Positions 21,191 through 33,689 of a stretch of DNA of 64,000 nucleotides are shown piece after piece. The translations under genes were made by a program, and so were the position numbers. The stretch spans positions 11,966,001-12,030,000 of the forward strand of contig CM065323.1 of NCBI GenBank assembly GCA_033032175.1. Reading direction: 5' to 3'. The notes beneath the pieces are model-generated. The model had not been told where the DNA came from and searched no databases. It worked only from the letters and a program-made list of their open reading frames with translations. Origin of the DNA: Saturnia japonica. Lineage: Eukaryota > Arthropoda > Insecta > Lepidoptera > Saturniidae. Every line of letters starts with the position of its first letter. The stretch's first letter is position 1.

Positions 21191-22317
21191 GTAAAAACTG
21201 TCAATAAGTTTTACACAAAGGGGTTTAAATAAAATTGCTGTTTCAAAAATTGCATTGTAAACATTCGCACGGCCCTAGCAACAACCAATCAGCATCCGTA
21301 ATATAAATAAGCTACCAAATTCAATAGCAAAGAAATGTAAATAGACAATCAGTTACAAATTTTAAAGATGGAACGCGCGGGTGACCCCTCTACCGGCGGA
21401 GGGGTAATTTGACAAACGCTTTGAATAGAAACGAAGTCGATGTTAAAGTAAATTCGCGTTTGAATTTCGAACGTTAATTTTTTTGGCTGAATGCGGGGCG
21501 TTTATATGGTAAATAAAAATTTTCCCGATTCTCAGCTTGTTTACATATGATTATTTTGCTTTTTGATTGTATAATAAAGATAAAAAGAAAACAATTTTGT
21601 TAGCTTATAGTTATAGAAACAGTAGCTGATGCTGCGGCTCCGCACGTGTTTGTAACGCAGTGATTTAATCACGGATTTAATTTTTAGTCATATTTTTTCT
21701 AAAAGTATTATTGACATTTGACAATTCTTATAGTAAGTATATCAATCCATAAGTAGACAACTTTCAAAAGGCTGTTTTAACCACTTTATATGTTGGAAAT
21801 AATGGATAATTTATTCATTGTCATACCATTTATTACCTACATATTTTTCTATTTAAAAAAAAAGATAACCTAATTAAAGTAACACTCAAATTTGTTTAAA
21901 TCGTTGATTTTACGATGACGATATTTTTATTGATTTGCGTTTTCAATCATGTAACTAAAAAATCACAATTTTCTTAAGGGAAAATTAAATAAATGAACTT
22001 TTTTTTTCAAATGTATATTTTTTGTCTTTTTATCAATAAACTATATACAATATTATGAAATAATTATCTTTCAGTTTTAAACATACTGTCAACTGGCGAA
22101 TCGAGGAATGACGTAATAAAGAAACTTGCCGTGTACAAAATTTTATCAAATACAGTTGAGAATTGTTAAAAAATATATTTTTTACAATAATTCAAAGTGT
22201 TATTGTGATTACAGTATAAAGAAATGTACAAAATTTAAAAAAAAGTAAGCCGGTTTTAACTGACTTAAAAAAACCGAGGTTACTCAATTCGAATGTTTTT
22301 TTTATGGATGTTCAGCC
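21191..22317. other. Mostly unassigned AT-rich sequence
   Basis: A small Helitron-end-like phrase at 21625-21655 ('gatgctgcggctccgcacgt'); otherwise nothing recognised. Confidence 0.35.
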
Positions 22318-22575
22318 ATAAATTACGAACTGATTTTTAACAAAAAAGAAAACCAACTTCAATGACTTTGATGCGTTCCCTTATGTATCCTTGAAGTTTA
22401 CGGTCCAATCCAAATTAAATTAAAACGGGACTACGCTTGAGGTATCCCCTATCCAACAAAAAAGAATCATCCAAATCAGTTCATAGACAAAGAAGTTATG
22501 GCTGAACATTTATATAAAAAGTTTATATACATTCGAATTGAGTAACCTCCTAGCTTTTGTTGTAGTCTGTTAAAA
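22318..22575 (+). repeat. Dispersed repeat copy (ggtatcccc family)
   Basis: 'aaccaacttcaatgactttg', 'cttgaggtatcccctatcca', 'atccaaatcagttcatagac', 'aaagaagttatggctgaaca' and 'attcgaattgagtaacctcc'. The most complete of four copies in the window; opposed open frames downstream are not genes. Confidence 0.7.
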
Positions 22576-22961
22576 AGAAAGATTTGCTGTTCAACATTAC
22601 AAAACATTTTTTTTTCTATATACCTGCAAACATTCTGCCAACCTGTACCTATAATGTACACAAAACCTTGCATATAGAATTTATGATGGATCATCCCTTA
22701 ATCGGTCTGGTGGACAAATATAAAGGAGAACCGCCCATCCCTCATCGGAATGATACCTATGCTATACGGTTTACGTACTATTGTGTCAATTAGGGGCGTT
22801 TATGTATTTCGAAGGTGAATGGACATATCCGCAAACGCAGCGCTCGTTATAAGGGTTTGACGTGATACTTCCAATGCCGTCCATTGAGTTAGGTGTTGTA
22901 AATATAACTTAACTATCTTATCTCTTAAGTAATAATACAGTTCTTTTCGTTCTGTGACGTT

Positions 22962-23125
22962 CTGAAGAAAGGTGTGGTCAAGAGTACCTACCTACTTTAA
23001 ACCGACGAGCATGCATGAAGAGATTGATGAATGTTGAAGTAGCGAAAGATGCCAGGATCGTAGCAAGTGGTAAAAAATGGTCTCTGCCTACCCCGTTGGT
23101 AATGGGACGTGATTTATGAATGTAG
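22962..23125 (+). pseudogene. Non-LTR retrotransposon C-terminal relic
   Basis: The + strand reads GVVKST after 'gttctgaagaaaggtgtggt' (VLKKGVVKST), then, with frameshifts and stops, remnants of the R-R-A-C-M-K/R block ('cgacgagcatgcatgaagag'), MNVEVAKDA ('atgaatgttgaagtagcgaa') and RSKW-like 'tggtaaaaaatggtctctgc'. This is the same LINE end as at 1995-2299, extended further 3', in the opposite orientation. Confidence 0.6.
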
Positions 23126-24434
23126 AATGTGCATGTACAAGAGTTATTTTACTGTCCCGTTGTGAGGCGTCATTTTCGGATAGGCCATTTAAATATTAGG
23201 TAGTACATGTACCTATTACAATTATCCAAAATTAATTCACAACATTTGGAACACAAATCTATTATGTATTTACATGTGTCATGCATGCCTATGATATGTG
23301 AGAACACTTTAATAATGCCACCGGATAATAAAATTATATTTACGTTAGTTTAAAAAAAATCTGGTTAGATTCTAAACCGTCAATAAATTATTAACGGATA
23401 CTAAAATTTGCAATCTAACGGTAACATTTTTTTAGGTTTATAAATTTACTGGATTGGTTAGGTTACGTTGGAACTGTACCTACTCGTAAAACACGAGCCG
23501 AGTGAGCACAGCGAGCGGGCCGCGGTAGCAACCAGCGAATGCCAGAAACAAATTAGGTAGCCGTAGAAAATTCAATTTTTTTCCAGTCCTAGTATCTTTA
23601 AAATTTATTATATGATTAGTTTATGTAATGGTTATAATATATATTAACGGTTTGTAAAACTATCCGGTGACATATAAGAATAATAATATTCTCATTTTTA
23701 CCTTTTTGTAACTAATCTGTTTGCGTGCTAAATATGTGGAAATAAAATAATTAGTTCTTGCGTGGATCAAATCTACGATCTTTGTTGTTTTAACTCATAT
23801 AAACCACAAACGGATAGACTGAACCAATGAACGACCAATAACTTCTAATAACGTTCAGTATATAAATAATAATAATGAATAAATCAATTATTCCATTGTT
23901 CATTCAGAGAACTCAATTATCATAAAGTTGTGTAGTTCGCAGTAACTCGACCGAATAGGATTGTTACATCAAAGACTTATTCAGGATGCGAGTTTCGATC
24001 GAAATTCCGATCTCGGCGGCTAATAAACTTATGCATCAAACAATTTTCAAAAGAGTTAATAATATCATTGCTATGTTTTACTCGAGCGGTAAAGCTACTA
24101 CTACTATTTTCCGCGCCTTTGCTCGATTTAATGAACTAAAAATGAAAAAAAAAAAAATCACTCATTATATACAAGTAAATTTTTTTAATAAAAGTTCCGA
24201 CATAAAACATTGATTTTTTTTATTGTTATAAAAAATATTTATTGAAGACCTGATGTTTTTTGTTCATTGCCAAATATTATGACTAATGGGTATGATTTTA
24301 AACTATCGCCAAATAAATGCACGTTCAATGACCTAATTACTAAGAGTTGTCCCTAAAATAATACATGTCACCAAAATTCGAATCATGAAACAATGTCAAA
24401 ACGCCTACCTAACAAAAAAAATTAAATTTTCAAC
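23126..24434. other. Non-coding stretch, repeat debris
   Basis: Around 23460-23540, 'acacgagccgagtgagcaca' and 'gcgagcgggccgcggtagca' resemble the Helitron-end and 'ctcgctc' type repeats. No exon. Confidence 0.35.
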
Positions 24435-24840
24435 GGCTGATTTGTTTGTGGCGCACACTGGCTGCAAGCGCGACGCTCTTGCTTCACTCACTCCGCTCGA
24501 ACGTTATGATCGTTATTTTTTTAAAATTTAAAATCTGACTACAAGACCATAAGGACCCTGGAGCGTCAGACGGCTTTTACAGCTTCACCGTGGCTTGGAG
24601 GCGAGCGCTTAAGACACTCAGCCTCGAAACCGTGGTAACATGCTAAAGGGTGGCAAGTGGCCGAACCTCGGCTTGGGCTGGTTCCGTAAAAATTAAGTCG
24701 CGAACTGGTTAATTCCCTATCCGTAGAAATTCGAGTTAAACTAACTTGTACATACATACATGTTTCTGCTTCCTGGGAGGAAAGTATAATATGTAGGCGT
24801 TATGATCGCAGTTATAACCTAACCTAACCAATACAGTGCA
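24435..24840. repeat. Dispersed repeat (ctgactacactgttagcctt family)
   Basis: 'gcttcactcactccgctcga', 'aatctgactacaagaccata', 'ggcttttacagcttcaccgt' and 'gttataacctaacctaacca' have counterparts at 53245-53325 and 56360-56515 in altered order. The frame at 24566-24757 is repeat-derived. Confidence 0.5.
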
Positions 24841-25578
24841 AAATCAAGTTTGGCTAAAATATTTATTTGGTGACAAATCTATTATTTTGATTACAGAACA
24901 AATTAATTGATTCAAATATAATTAATATGGTGACAAAAATATTTGTTGCGAATAGATATTATAATTAGGGGATACCTACATATTGGTTACGAATATAAAT
25001 TTTGGTGACAGAAATTATTGTTACCATTCAATTTAAGTCCGTATTTTTGTTAAGATTTAAAGCAGCAGTTCTTACACGAGACAAGTAAGTAATTTCATTC
25101 AAAAAGAAATGCACCTAATAATCAGAAGATTTTTAGCGAACCATGAAGATGCTTTTATTAAAATCGACGACGACAGAAGTAAGGCGGTTTAGTAATGACA
25201 ACTGCCATTTTGTCGTCACGTCGTGTACTTTAAAAGATGGCCGACAAATCTGAGTATATAATGTCATTTAAATTTGGAATCTCAGAGTAATAATAAAAGG
25301 ATGCAGATTTTTTTTGTATCTTATATTTCGGACCATGACATGAACCGCATACAGCTTAATAATAATGAAAGTCGAGTGCGAAATATTTATTTTTATTTCT
25401 TCATTACAATAAAGATCAAGACGTGTGACACAAGTAATATTTTTATATATTTTAGTAACGTCTTTTGTAATTCTAAAAAGGTATACTGTATGTCGCGTCG
25501 GCATACAAGACATTCAAGACATACCTATAACCCATACAAGATATATAACCCGTCATAGAGATTTTCTTTTGAATTGTC

Positions 25579-25860
25579 CCTAACGAGTACAAATTCAATA
25601 TTGTCGTATTAAGGCATTGAAGAATTTCTGTGATCAAGTGCTGGCAACCAAATACACACCTAGACGAACCTAATGAGTACAAACGCAATGTTCTTGCGCT
25701 AAGGCAGTGAAGAGTTCTTATGATCTACTCCTTGTTCCATCATGAGACCCTGATCAGATACTAAAACCAACTACTCATCAAATCGAACCTAACGAGCGCA
25801 AGCTCAAGTTTAACGTAAAGGCAATGTGGAGTTCCTACCACCACCTTCCAAAATAGCCAA
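25579..25860 (+). repeat. Three diverged tandem units, 90-120 bp
   Basis: Units start at about 25579, 25669 and 25788 with 'cctaacgagtacaaattcaa', 'cctaatgagtacaaacgcaa' and 'cctaacgagcgcaagctcaa'. Each is followed by an 'aaggca.tg.agag.tc' block. Possibly the internally repeated 3' end of a non-LTR element; not coding. Confidence 0.65.
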
Positions 25861-27160
25861 CTACTCAAAAATCCACGTAATTTCAAACCATATAGTACAC
25901 CTATACTATAGTTGGATACTTAGTATTTATATTGATCATAATAATTATTATATTATATTGTTTTAATTTTAACAACTGTCAAAGGGAATTTCAATGCATT
26001 TATAATAGCAGCACTGACAAGAAAAGAAGTCTTCAATTTTATAAAAGAATTATATTTGTATAAATGAACTCAAGTGACTTATTTATATGGAATCAAAATA
26101 CTTACAAATGGAATGTAATCTTCTTATTCTTCTGTTTTTTAAGAAATAGTTTTTACAAAGTTTAATGACACAAAACGCCATTTTTAATCATTTTAATTGT
26201 GAGGCCAAAAATACACCTCTACTCTATAGCGCGCTGAATGTATTGGATAACGGTTTTGAGAAAATAATTTATTTTTCATTGTTATAAAAAGTACTTCTTT
26301 GAAAAACCGGTCTAGAAATCTAGATATGTATATAATCAAAGATTAGTGTATATAAGATAATTCACTAAAAAACATTTGCGTAATAATAAAACCACAAAAG
26401 TACAAGATTCAAATGTTAGAGTACAAAATCATTCGACAGATACATCGTTTTGTTTTATCGCCTCACCAACTGTTGGATAGACAAAAGCCCGCTGTTTAGA
26501 TAGAAAGAACTATTTAGATCCGGGGCTGATGTTTTACACTGAACAGTGCTCCATGTTTGTTATTTTATTAAGTGCTCGAATCTCTGTACATTTATTGTAA
26601 TTCCTAACGCGGTACATCACAATGACCACTGTGTTTATATTATACGGCAAGTGGCTCGGCCGATCGTGTTCCTAAATTTTTTGATTCTATTATTAAAGTT
26701 TTTTAGTTGTGTATGTATCCAGCTCGGTATATCGGGAATTCGATATACAAATAAATATTTATAATTGTGTAAATGAATTATGTCGAAAAGTTATCGATGG
26801 CAGTTCTTGTAAGCAAAGTTTGGGGTTCTGGTTCTAGTAATGAATGATAGGGTTGCGAACATTTTTGAGAAAAAAACGTAACAAATTCTTTAAATAGAAA
26901 AAAATAAGTATTTTTAAATACATGTTTTTATTCCTATAAAAATCTAATTATGGGTGCATGCTAATAACGTTTTCTTGTCTTTCAAAGTTTCAAAGGTATT
27001 TTAACAATCGAAATTTAGATTTAATTAATAAATAACTTTATTTAAAATTTATGGTCGATCTGTTTCTCTCTTCTCGCCACTTCAGATTTATTATAAAAAA
27101 AAAAATCTCTCAGTTAAAGCGGAAGTGGCGGCAACTGAAAGTATTTTATTTTACTTTTGG
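25861..27160. other. AT-rich non-coding stretch
   Basis: Nothing recognised; open frames are short and low complexity. Confidence 0.35.
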
Positions 27161-27499
27161 TAACTTATCAGATGGTGTTGCAAATTTAATTATTAATATT
27201 GGCGGGTGAAGTCATGCACTTTGCGTTGCTTTCCGTTTGTTAATAATTTTTCTTATGAAAGGTAGGCAGGACTAAAAGTTTGTACGTCCGGTGTTCGCTC
27301 GATAGTTTCATATATTTGCAAATCTACCGCGACGCGTGGGTCATAATAAATTTCTTTTATGTAATATTGAGTGTTTTTTTGAAAATTCTTTGAGACAGTA
27401 ATCCACGTAACGGTGATATTGATTGTGCTGTATATGTAGAGGAATAGAAATGTGTTTGTTACGTGATTTTGGAGTTAATATATCGTTATTGTTTGATAA

Positions 27500-27720
27500 A
27501 CTGTTACTGCCGTTGGAAGTGACGAGTAAGGTGCGTCAGCCCACCTGGTTAGACCTACACACCCACTTACACATAGGTCATTATACATACACCACTTTAC
27601 ATGGTCTACGTCTACGGGATTCGTGGCTAGGAAACCGCCGCGCCGATTCTTGAGGTAAGCTGTGACATTTAGAAAAGTCACAGTGTGTCACAGCTTCACT
27701 AACGATTAACCACGACTCGC
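27500..27720. promoter_or_regulatory. GC-richer unique patch with an 11-bp perfect inverted repeat
   Basis: AAGCTGTGACA at 27657-27667 is exactly inverted as TGTCACAGCTT at 27686-27696 (18-base loop), next to a CG-containing patch ('cgtggctaggaaaccgccgc'). Opposed frames here (27423-27653, 27475-27681) show no domain. Confidence 0.25.
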
Positions 27721-28369
27721 GAACAGGTTGTTTTTTTAAAGGACCAGCACAAGGTTCGCGTTTTGCTGATCGAGGTTATCTCGAACAGATGGTTTTAGGT
27801 ATATATTGCAATTTTTCAAAAGTACTTTTGTCTTGAGCCTTGCTTTCAGTAAAAGAAGACTTAGAAAATCTTTTGCGTTGCTTTGACTAGCGAAAACTAG
27901 TTGAAAATGCGTTGAGTTCCAGGAGTTACACTCAGGTATTAGCAGAATAGTATTATGACCGTTATCTTCACATTAAATTGGATGTTATTGTAATCAAAAG
28001 TTAGATTAATATTGTTTGTATTCAATTTTTTCCATTTTCTTTTATTTGTTTTGTTTAGTTTTGTAGCTTTTTGCAACTCATCATCTTGATCTTGACACCT
28101 CGAATGTTTTTCCTGTGTAACTAAATTGAATTTTCATGCAAATAAGTTACGATTAAATAAAAAGTATTTCTTTAAACTTGTACAATTACCAAGAGTTAGG
28201 TTATAGAAAAAATGGCTACGGGAAAAAAATATTGTAAATAAAACAAGTTAACAAACAATGGTATTCTAAAAATTACGCTATCGTAAATATGCTTAAAGTT
28301 TTCTTTTGAACACAATTTTAAGCTTTCATCGGCTTCATTATATTGTTTTAATAAACAATCAACACAAAG

Positions 28370-28465
28370 TTCAGCGCGCACTCGCGAGCCGGAGTGACGC
28401 TGTCAGCCCTGACAGATCATTGTTTGTGACGTCAATCGTTGTGATTGGTTAAGATCGTATGATTT
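28370..28465. promoter_or_regulatory. Small island with CRE, CCAAT box and palindrome
   Basis: CTGTCAGCCCTGACAG (28400-28415) is a 7-bp inverted repeat with a 2-base spacer. TGACGTCA lies at 28427-28434 and an inverted CCAAT (GATTGG) near 28443. GC and CG rise locally in AT-rich surroundings. The arrangement is promoter- or enhancer-like, but no transcript evidence is visible. Confidence 0.3.
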
Positions 28466-28799
28466 ATGAGCGGCCATTAAAATTAGACCATTTTAAAGTT
28501 TTAAAATGGATCTCCATCGTTCTATCCAATCTTTTTAATAGTAGTTATTTTTCTCTTATTTACATGGCCATCGTGTACGTACATAGTTGAAAAATTGTTA
28601 TTTTTAGTAGAGTGGAGAAGGCTTAATACACATAAATGTGAATGCTAATAATGTGAACTATAAATGTTAATATATATTTTTTATATTATCGTAGTTCTAG
28701 CCTAAAATTAGTTTAATTTCGGTTCGAAAATGATATCCTATCTTTCAACATTTTTTTATCTGAATTTTCAACGCTATCCATCGCTTATTAGATTTATCA

Positions 28800-29120
28800 T
28801 CTATAGCTGGTACCCGCGACTTTGTCTGCGTATTATTGGATATACACAGACTGATCTCGGAACACGACAAACCAAAAAAATCGCCGTTTTTGCGTGATAG
28901 AGTAACAAACATAGAAACTTTCCATTTATTATATTTGTAGGATAGCACTGGTTAAACTATGACTGTTATCTGGATAAAAAGTATCCTATGTGTTATTCCA
29001 GGTCATAGACAATCTGCGTGCCAAATTTCATTGAGATCTCTTCAGCCGTTTTGGTGTGATTGAGTAACAAACATCCAAACATACACACTTTTTTCATTTA
29101 TTATATTAGTAGGATATATC
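28800..29120 (+). mobile_element. RTE-like LINE 3' tail, repeated internally
   Basis: 'tggtacccgcgactttgtct', 'aaaaagtatcctatgtgtta', 'gccaaatttcattgagatct', 'cttcagccgttttggtgtga' and two ends 'tttattatatt.gtaggat' (near 28925 and 29100). Same general tail type as 1-262. Confidence 0.6.
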
Positions 29121-29390
29121 TATCTATATAAATAAAATGATAGAGGTTTTCCGTTGTGCAAGCATTACGCAAAAACTACGTAATGGATAGATTTTTTTTT
29201 TTTTTACTTCTTGGATAATTTGTTCTTATCCAAAAAATATATATCACGATATCTTCATTCAATAAAAAGTTATTCAAGAAAACTACGTATTAAGCGTTGT
29301 GTTTTATTGCTGTGGAGAATTAAGGATTATAATATTAGTATCGATTAACGCGTAAGAAGTCGCGGGCGGTCGCTAGTTAGACAAACCAAC
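29121..29390 (+). mobile_element. Helitron-like short repeat
   Basis: Starts 'tctatctatataaataaaat' and ends 'gtcgcgggcggtcgctag' before a T, so it has TC and CTAG ends. About 270 bp, with no frame. Confidence 0.45.
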
Positions 29391-30199
29391 CAGTTTAACC
29401 GATCACCATGAAAGTAGGTAGATCCTAAGTGAGTTGTCATGCTGTTATTGAACGTGATATGTACCGAGTTATTGACTACTAGAAAGGACAGAAGAATGTT
29501 TGCGTGGTCAGATAACTACTTTAATATAAATGGATTTTGGAAACATGGCTGTCTATAGATATAAACAAGGGTTATACCCGCTGCTCCACATGCGATTGCT
29601 ATTTCGCGCATTTATAATTACTAACGGGAATCCAATGATCGAAATTCGACCAGCGACTTTTTAATCATAGACTATTTTTCTATTTGACATTTGCAGTATG
29701 AAACTAAACAATAAATATTATATTACTTTCAGTCACTTTAATTGAGTGACAATGTCAATATTTTGGGGGGTCTAAGTTCAATGGCACTGGTCGGTTTAGG
29801 ATTCGCAGTATTAATTTATTTTATTTAATACATTAGTAACAGATATTATAGATACATTTTAGCTTTCTGCACTCCTTCTCCATATATAATTTAACCATGC
29901 CAAATCTCACAGTCTTCCGTGCACGCAATACGTTTAAAAAGGTACTGAAAACTTTCGCTTCACGTATTAATATATAGATAGATGTATGTGTTTATAGTTG
30001 GTTGGTCAGTTTAGGGTTAGAGAAGAATTCTATACGCAAGATAGTGAATGCGCTGAATCATTGTAAACAGTTTCGAAATAACGCGTGTGTCTGTCAGATG
30101 CTTTAAGTATTTACGAAAATTTGTTTAAATATGATGAAATGGTAAATATATTCTTTGTACTAGAGAAACGATATATCGTAAACTTGATAGATGAATATT

Positions 30200-30650
30200 T
30201 CGTAATGTTCTTTACGGGATCTTAACACCCGTGTAGAGCCTATCAAAAACCTTACTTCCCGCACTCACTTAAAGGTTTCTAGATTGCTTGACTTTCATGT
30301 TTTCTATTCCACTCCTTAGAGTCGTAGCGTGAAGTTATGTAGCATATAACCTTTCTCAATAAATAGGCTATTCAATGGAAAAAACATTCCTACATATTTT
30401 TTTTTCTATTTTAGCTTTTTATTTCATTCCCAGACATCGTACTTAAATATTATATTGCCTATGCTACTCCCACTATTAAGACATTTAACGACACCTCGTA
30501 GGCTAAAATCCATCAATCCGTTTAGGCTGCAGAGCGTGCCAAAGAAATAGACTTACATACATACGCTCTAAAAACATAACCCACCAAATGTGACTGCTAC
30601 TTCCAGAGCTTAGCGAGTTCAAACAAACAATCAAAAAAGTTTTCAACGTC
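30200..30650 (-). mobile_element. Helitron relic interrupted by a LINE tail
   Basis: The left part 'tctagattgcttgactttca' plus 'gcgtgaagttatgtagcata' and the right part 'tgctacttccagagcttagc' plus 'gagttcaaacaaacaatc' match the two halves of 7878-8208. The middle (about 30390-30585) carries 'tccatcaatccgtttaggct' and 'gcgtgccaaagaaatagac', a LINE-tail type sequence absent from sister copies. Confidence 0.55.
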
Positions 30651-30689
30651 ATATCTTTACCGTACTGTGAAGCTGTGAAACTGTTTCCC

Positions 30690-30865
30690 TGCCAGGGTGT
30701 GCCCACCTACTACAACAACATGGGGTACTACAAACATAGCGTTCAAAAGGCATTTGAGCAGGCCAGTATGACGTCACTTACCAATTTTATTGATTGCACT
30801 GTGCTTACCCATAAGGTACTGCCGTATAGTACCTGCTGTCACTATATCGTTCTATGACAAAAAAA
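30690..30865 (+). mobile_element. SINE-like repeat, degraded
   Basis: 'gattgcactgtgcttaccca' and 'ctgctgtcactatatcgttc' with an A-rich end match the 3' end of 13498-13770. Confidence 0.45.
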
Positions 30866-30884
30866 AATCTCCACAGCTTTCTAT

Positions 30885-31235
30885 ATCTTATAATATAAAA
30901 ATCTCGTGTCACGGTATTTGTGGTCACACTTCTCCGAAATGGCTGGACCGATTTTTATGAAATTTTTTATCTATTTTTAGTAGGTATGAGAATAAGTCGT
31001 AAAGTATATTTCAGGTGATTAGGGTGTCTGTCCTTATCCAGATTTTTTTTTGGTATTTTTTCTTTGCCATCAAAAAATACCTACATCCTTATTTTTCACC
31101 TTCCTATCCCCCACCTTTCTATTTTTAAAAGGCTATTTATATCTTCGGCGCGTTACCGAAGAGATCCGAGTATTCCCCAAAAAATTATATTTACATATCT
31201 AGGCGAGCGCACTCGTGGGCAACAGCAAGTATTAG
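30885..31235 (+). mobile_element. Dispersed repeat ending in gggcaacagcaagta
   Basis: Starts 'tataatataaaaatctcgtg' and 'aatggctggaccgattttta', and ends 'gcgcactcgtgggcaacagc'. The ends agree with Helitron-like repeats widespread in insects (5' atctcgtgtcac, 3' gggcaacagctagt). The 3' CTAG is changed to CAAG here. Confidence 0.5.
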
Positions 31236-31239
31236 TATA

Positions 31240-31420
31240 GATTTCTGTTGTTTGTCCCTATATTGTGTAATATAGATGGCATTTGGCATAATATAGTTTG
31301 GTTATTGTGCACGACTGAGGTGTATTTGAAATAATAACATGGGTCGTGGACCATTAGTTCTAAGACGACACTAAAACTCTTCGGAAAGTTCTAAAAAGGG
31401 CTCCACTATTTTGCTAGAAC
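31240..31420 (-). repeat. Dispersed repeat, inverted copy
   Basis: 'ggcataatatagtttggtta', 'cttcggaaagttctaaaaag' and 'ctccactattttgctagaac' parallel the inverted copy at 59160-59375. Confidence 0.5.
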
Positions 31421-31689
31421 ACTGAAATCTTCACGAGACACGCTGTAAAACGAAGTGACTCGATAATGGCATTATTGGTCTTCAATAGCGAAAGCCATTG
31501 GCTAATTTAGGAACAAGGAATAATGTTTTTAAAACGGTATCTTTTGTTTCATAAAATTAAATTGTACATGTGATTCTAAAGATAATAGTTATGCCCTCGT
31601 TCACAAATTTCTGGGTACTTGAGTTAATATTATAATAATGCGGTTAATACTTCCGAAGAGCAAGTCGTCGGAAAAATTAAAAGTTACAT

Positions 31690-31830
31690 TTCCGTTTGTG
31701 CTGTAACGTGAATAATTGGAGGAGAGACTCGACTTAACCGACCGGCTAGCTAGGGTAATAAGCGAGTATCCGGGTAAAAAGTCAAGTTTTACCCGGGTAA
31801 CGAGCCGGTAGCCGGGTAACGAGGATGCAA
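31690..31830. promoter_or_regulatory. Island with ccgggta repeats and a 10-bp perfect hairpin
   Basis: CCGGGTAAAA (31770-31779) pairs exactly with TTTTACCCGG (31787-31796) across the loop AGTCAAG. RNA could extend this by about three pairs. Related words 'cgggtaacgag' occur twice to the right. It may bind a dimeric factor or be repeat debris. Confidence 0.3.
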
Positions 31831-32113
31831 CCGAGCAACACTCAAGATATGCTTCTGCGATGTTGGAAATTGTTGGAAAGCCTATAATATCTATGTCGAG
31901 TTTTTTTGTTTCTTTGCTCTTTTAGAATTATTAGACGGTAAAGGCTTTTTCTGGGTGGTATTATAAAGTTTTGATGGATATTAAACATATTACTGTGTTT
32001 TTTAATTTGATGGTTTAGGCATTCAGAGTCGATATCATAGAAAAAAAAGTATATCTATGTAAACTTCTAAATTTCATACAAATCGCTGAGAGCCGTTTCC
32101 AAGAAACCAATTA

Positions 32114-32116
<3 letters not shown>

Positions 32117-32148
<32 letters not shown>

Positions 32149-32160
32149 AAAAAAAAAAAA
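32117..32160. repeat. (AT)n microsatellite followed by poly(A)
   Basis: AT dinucleotides from about 32117 to 32145, then an A run to 32160. Confidence 0.95.
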
Positions 32161-33169
32161 ACGGTAATTAAATACAGAAATAATTTATTCACAAAAAAAC
32201 AAGACATACATTTAAAATAAAGATAAAACAAGTAATTACGAACAACAATATTAATTAATATTAACATATAGGTACATAAAAAAATACATATACATATAGA
32301 GCAAAATAATACATATGATTCAATACTACGTCGCGTCAGTATGAAAAGGCATTTGACGCTGCTTTTCAGCTGAAAACTGTAATCAATCACGGTACTTCAG
32401 AACACAATAATGAAAAATGGGAAAAAAGTGTACACAATAACAACAAAAATTTATTAAATACTTCTACTGGCATAATAAGTATTAGTAAAAAATTGCTAAA
32501 AAGAGGGCATAAACAGACAAACATAAAATAGTTAGGAAAAAGATAATATTAAATAATATAAATAGATTGGGAGGTTTATGTAATATCACATTTTTTTGTT
32601 TATCAAAAATGTAAAATTGCTGATGAAGGGAGAGAAAAGAGTTCAACGTTTTCGAAGACGATATCGATCAAAGACAGAGTAACGTAGATGAGAGATAGCT
32701 TTTTTAAACAACGTGTTTTATAGCTAAAAACCTGATATCTCATCAATTTTCAAGAAATTTCAAACAAATTTTCTTCCTTAATATGGTGGCCGTAGTAGGA
32801 ATTAATTTAAAAAAAAAATCGTTTTACATCCCCACATCTTTAGGTACTAAGTTTAGTTTTTCTAAATACAACTAGAAATTCTTTATTTACGGTTTTGATT
32901 GTGTACACGTATATAATCAAGGATCTACAGTTAATTAATTTGCTTATGTTAATTTATTTGCTTAAATGTTACCATAAATATTTACTATATAATTCGTCAT
33001 ATGGAATAATTTAAAACTAAAATTTTGTCATAAAATTAATAAATTACCAATTAATACTTAGTGGTTTTAAAAAATTAATATAAATATCATTTAAGTTATT
33101 GGCTGTATAACTTTACGCTAGGATTCTAAAGAGAGATCAGTAAACATGAACGTCACGTGATCTATTATT

Positions 33170-33290
33170 AAGTTGCAGCCAAGTATACCGAGTACAACGA
33201 ATACACCATACGGGTGCATCGGCGGCGGCGCGGTTGAAAGTTCGTCGAAAAAAAACACAGGTGAAACCGTAGGACACAGCTAGTAATTAA
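33170..33290 (+). mobile_element. Helitron 3'-end fragment
   Basis: 'gcatcggcggcggcgcggtt' and 'ggtgaaaccgtaggacacag' followed by CTAG and T. The same end phrase closes the Helitron at 54183-54832. The 5' part is missing. Confidence 0.55.
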
Positions 33291-33299
33291 ATAAAATAG

Positions 33300-33500
33300 T
33301 GGTTAAGAGTAAAATAGCGAAAACCACGAACCCATTTTCCTCGGCGACCACTGGCAAAGGGATTACTGTGCCGTCCATTACGTACAAAGGACAGGTGTCG
33401 AATCCACTAAGCTTTATTAATCTTTTCTCTCGGCTCGGCGAGGTTTCGCACTTTTGTGGAATCAGAACAGAACTATTGGCCGGGGACAAAGTAAGTGCGT
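33300..33500. other. Unassigned GC-richer block with a good splice donor
   Basis: Three frames stay open across this 200-bp block on both strands, and a GTAAGT follows 'ggggacaaa' at 33489. No domain is recognised in MVKSKIAKTTNPFSSATTGK or the opposite frame, and no acceptor with a pyrimidine tract precedes it. It could be an unrecognised non-coding exon, a conserved intronic element or a mobile fragment. Confidence 0.2.
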
Positions 33501-33689
33501 CTTACGCTGCTTAAATGAAAAACCTTTTAATGGTTTACTTAACTACATAATATACGACTGGATTGATATATTTGTTTTTATTATAATATGGATTATTTTG
33601 CTGGATAGATGGACAAGACAATTATATCTAGGTTCATTTTCATGATATTAACCTGATTTGGCTTAATGGATAATTTGAGGCCAATACAC

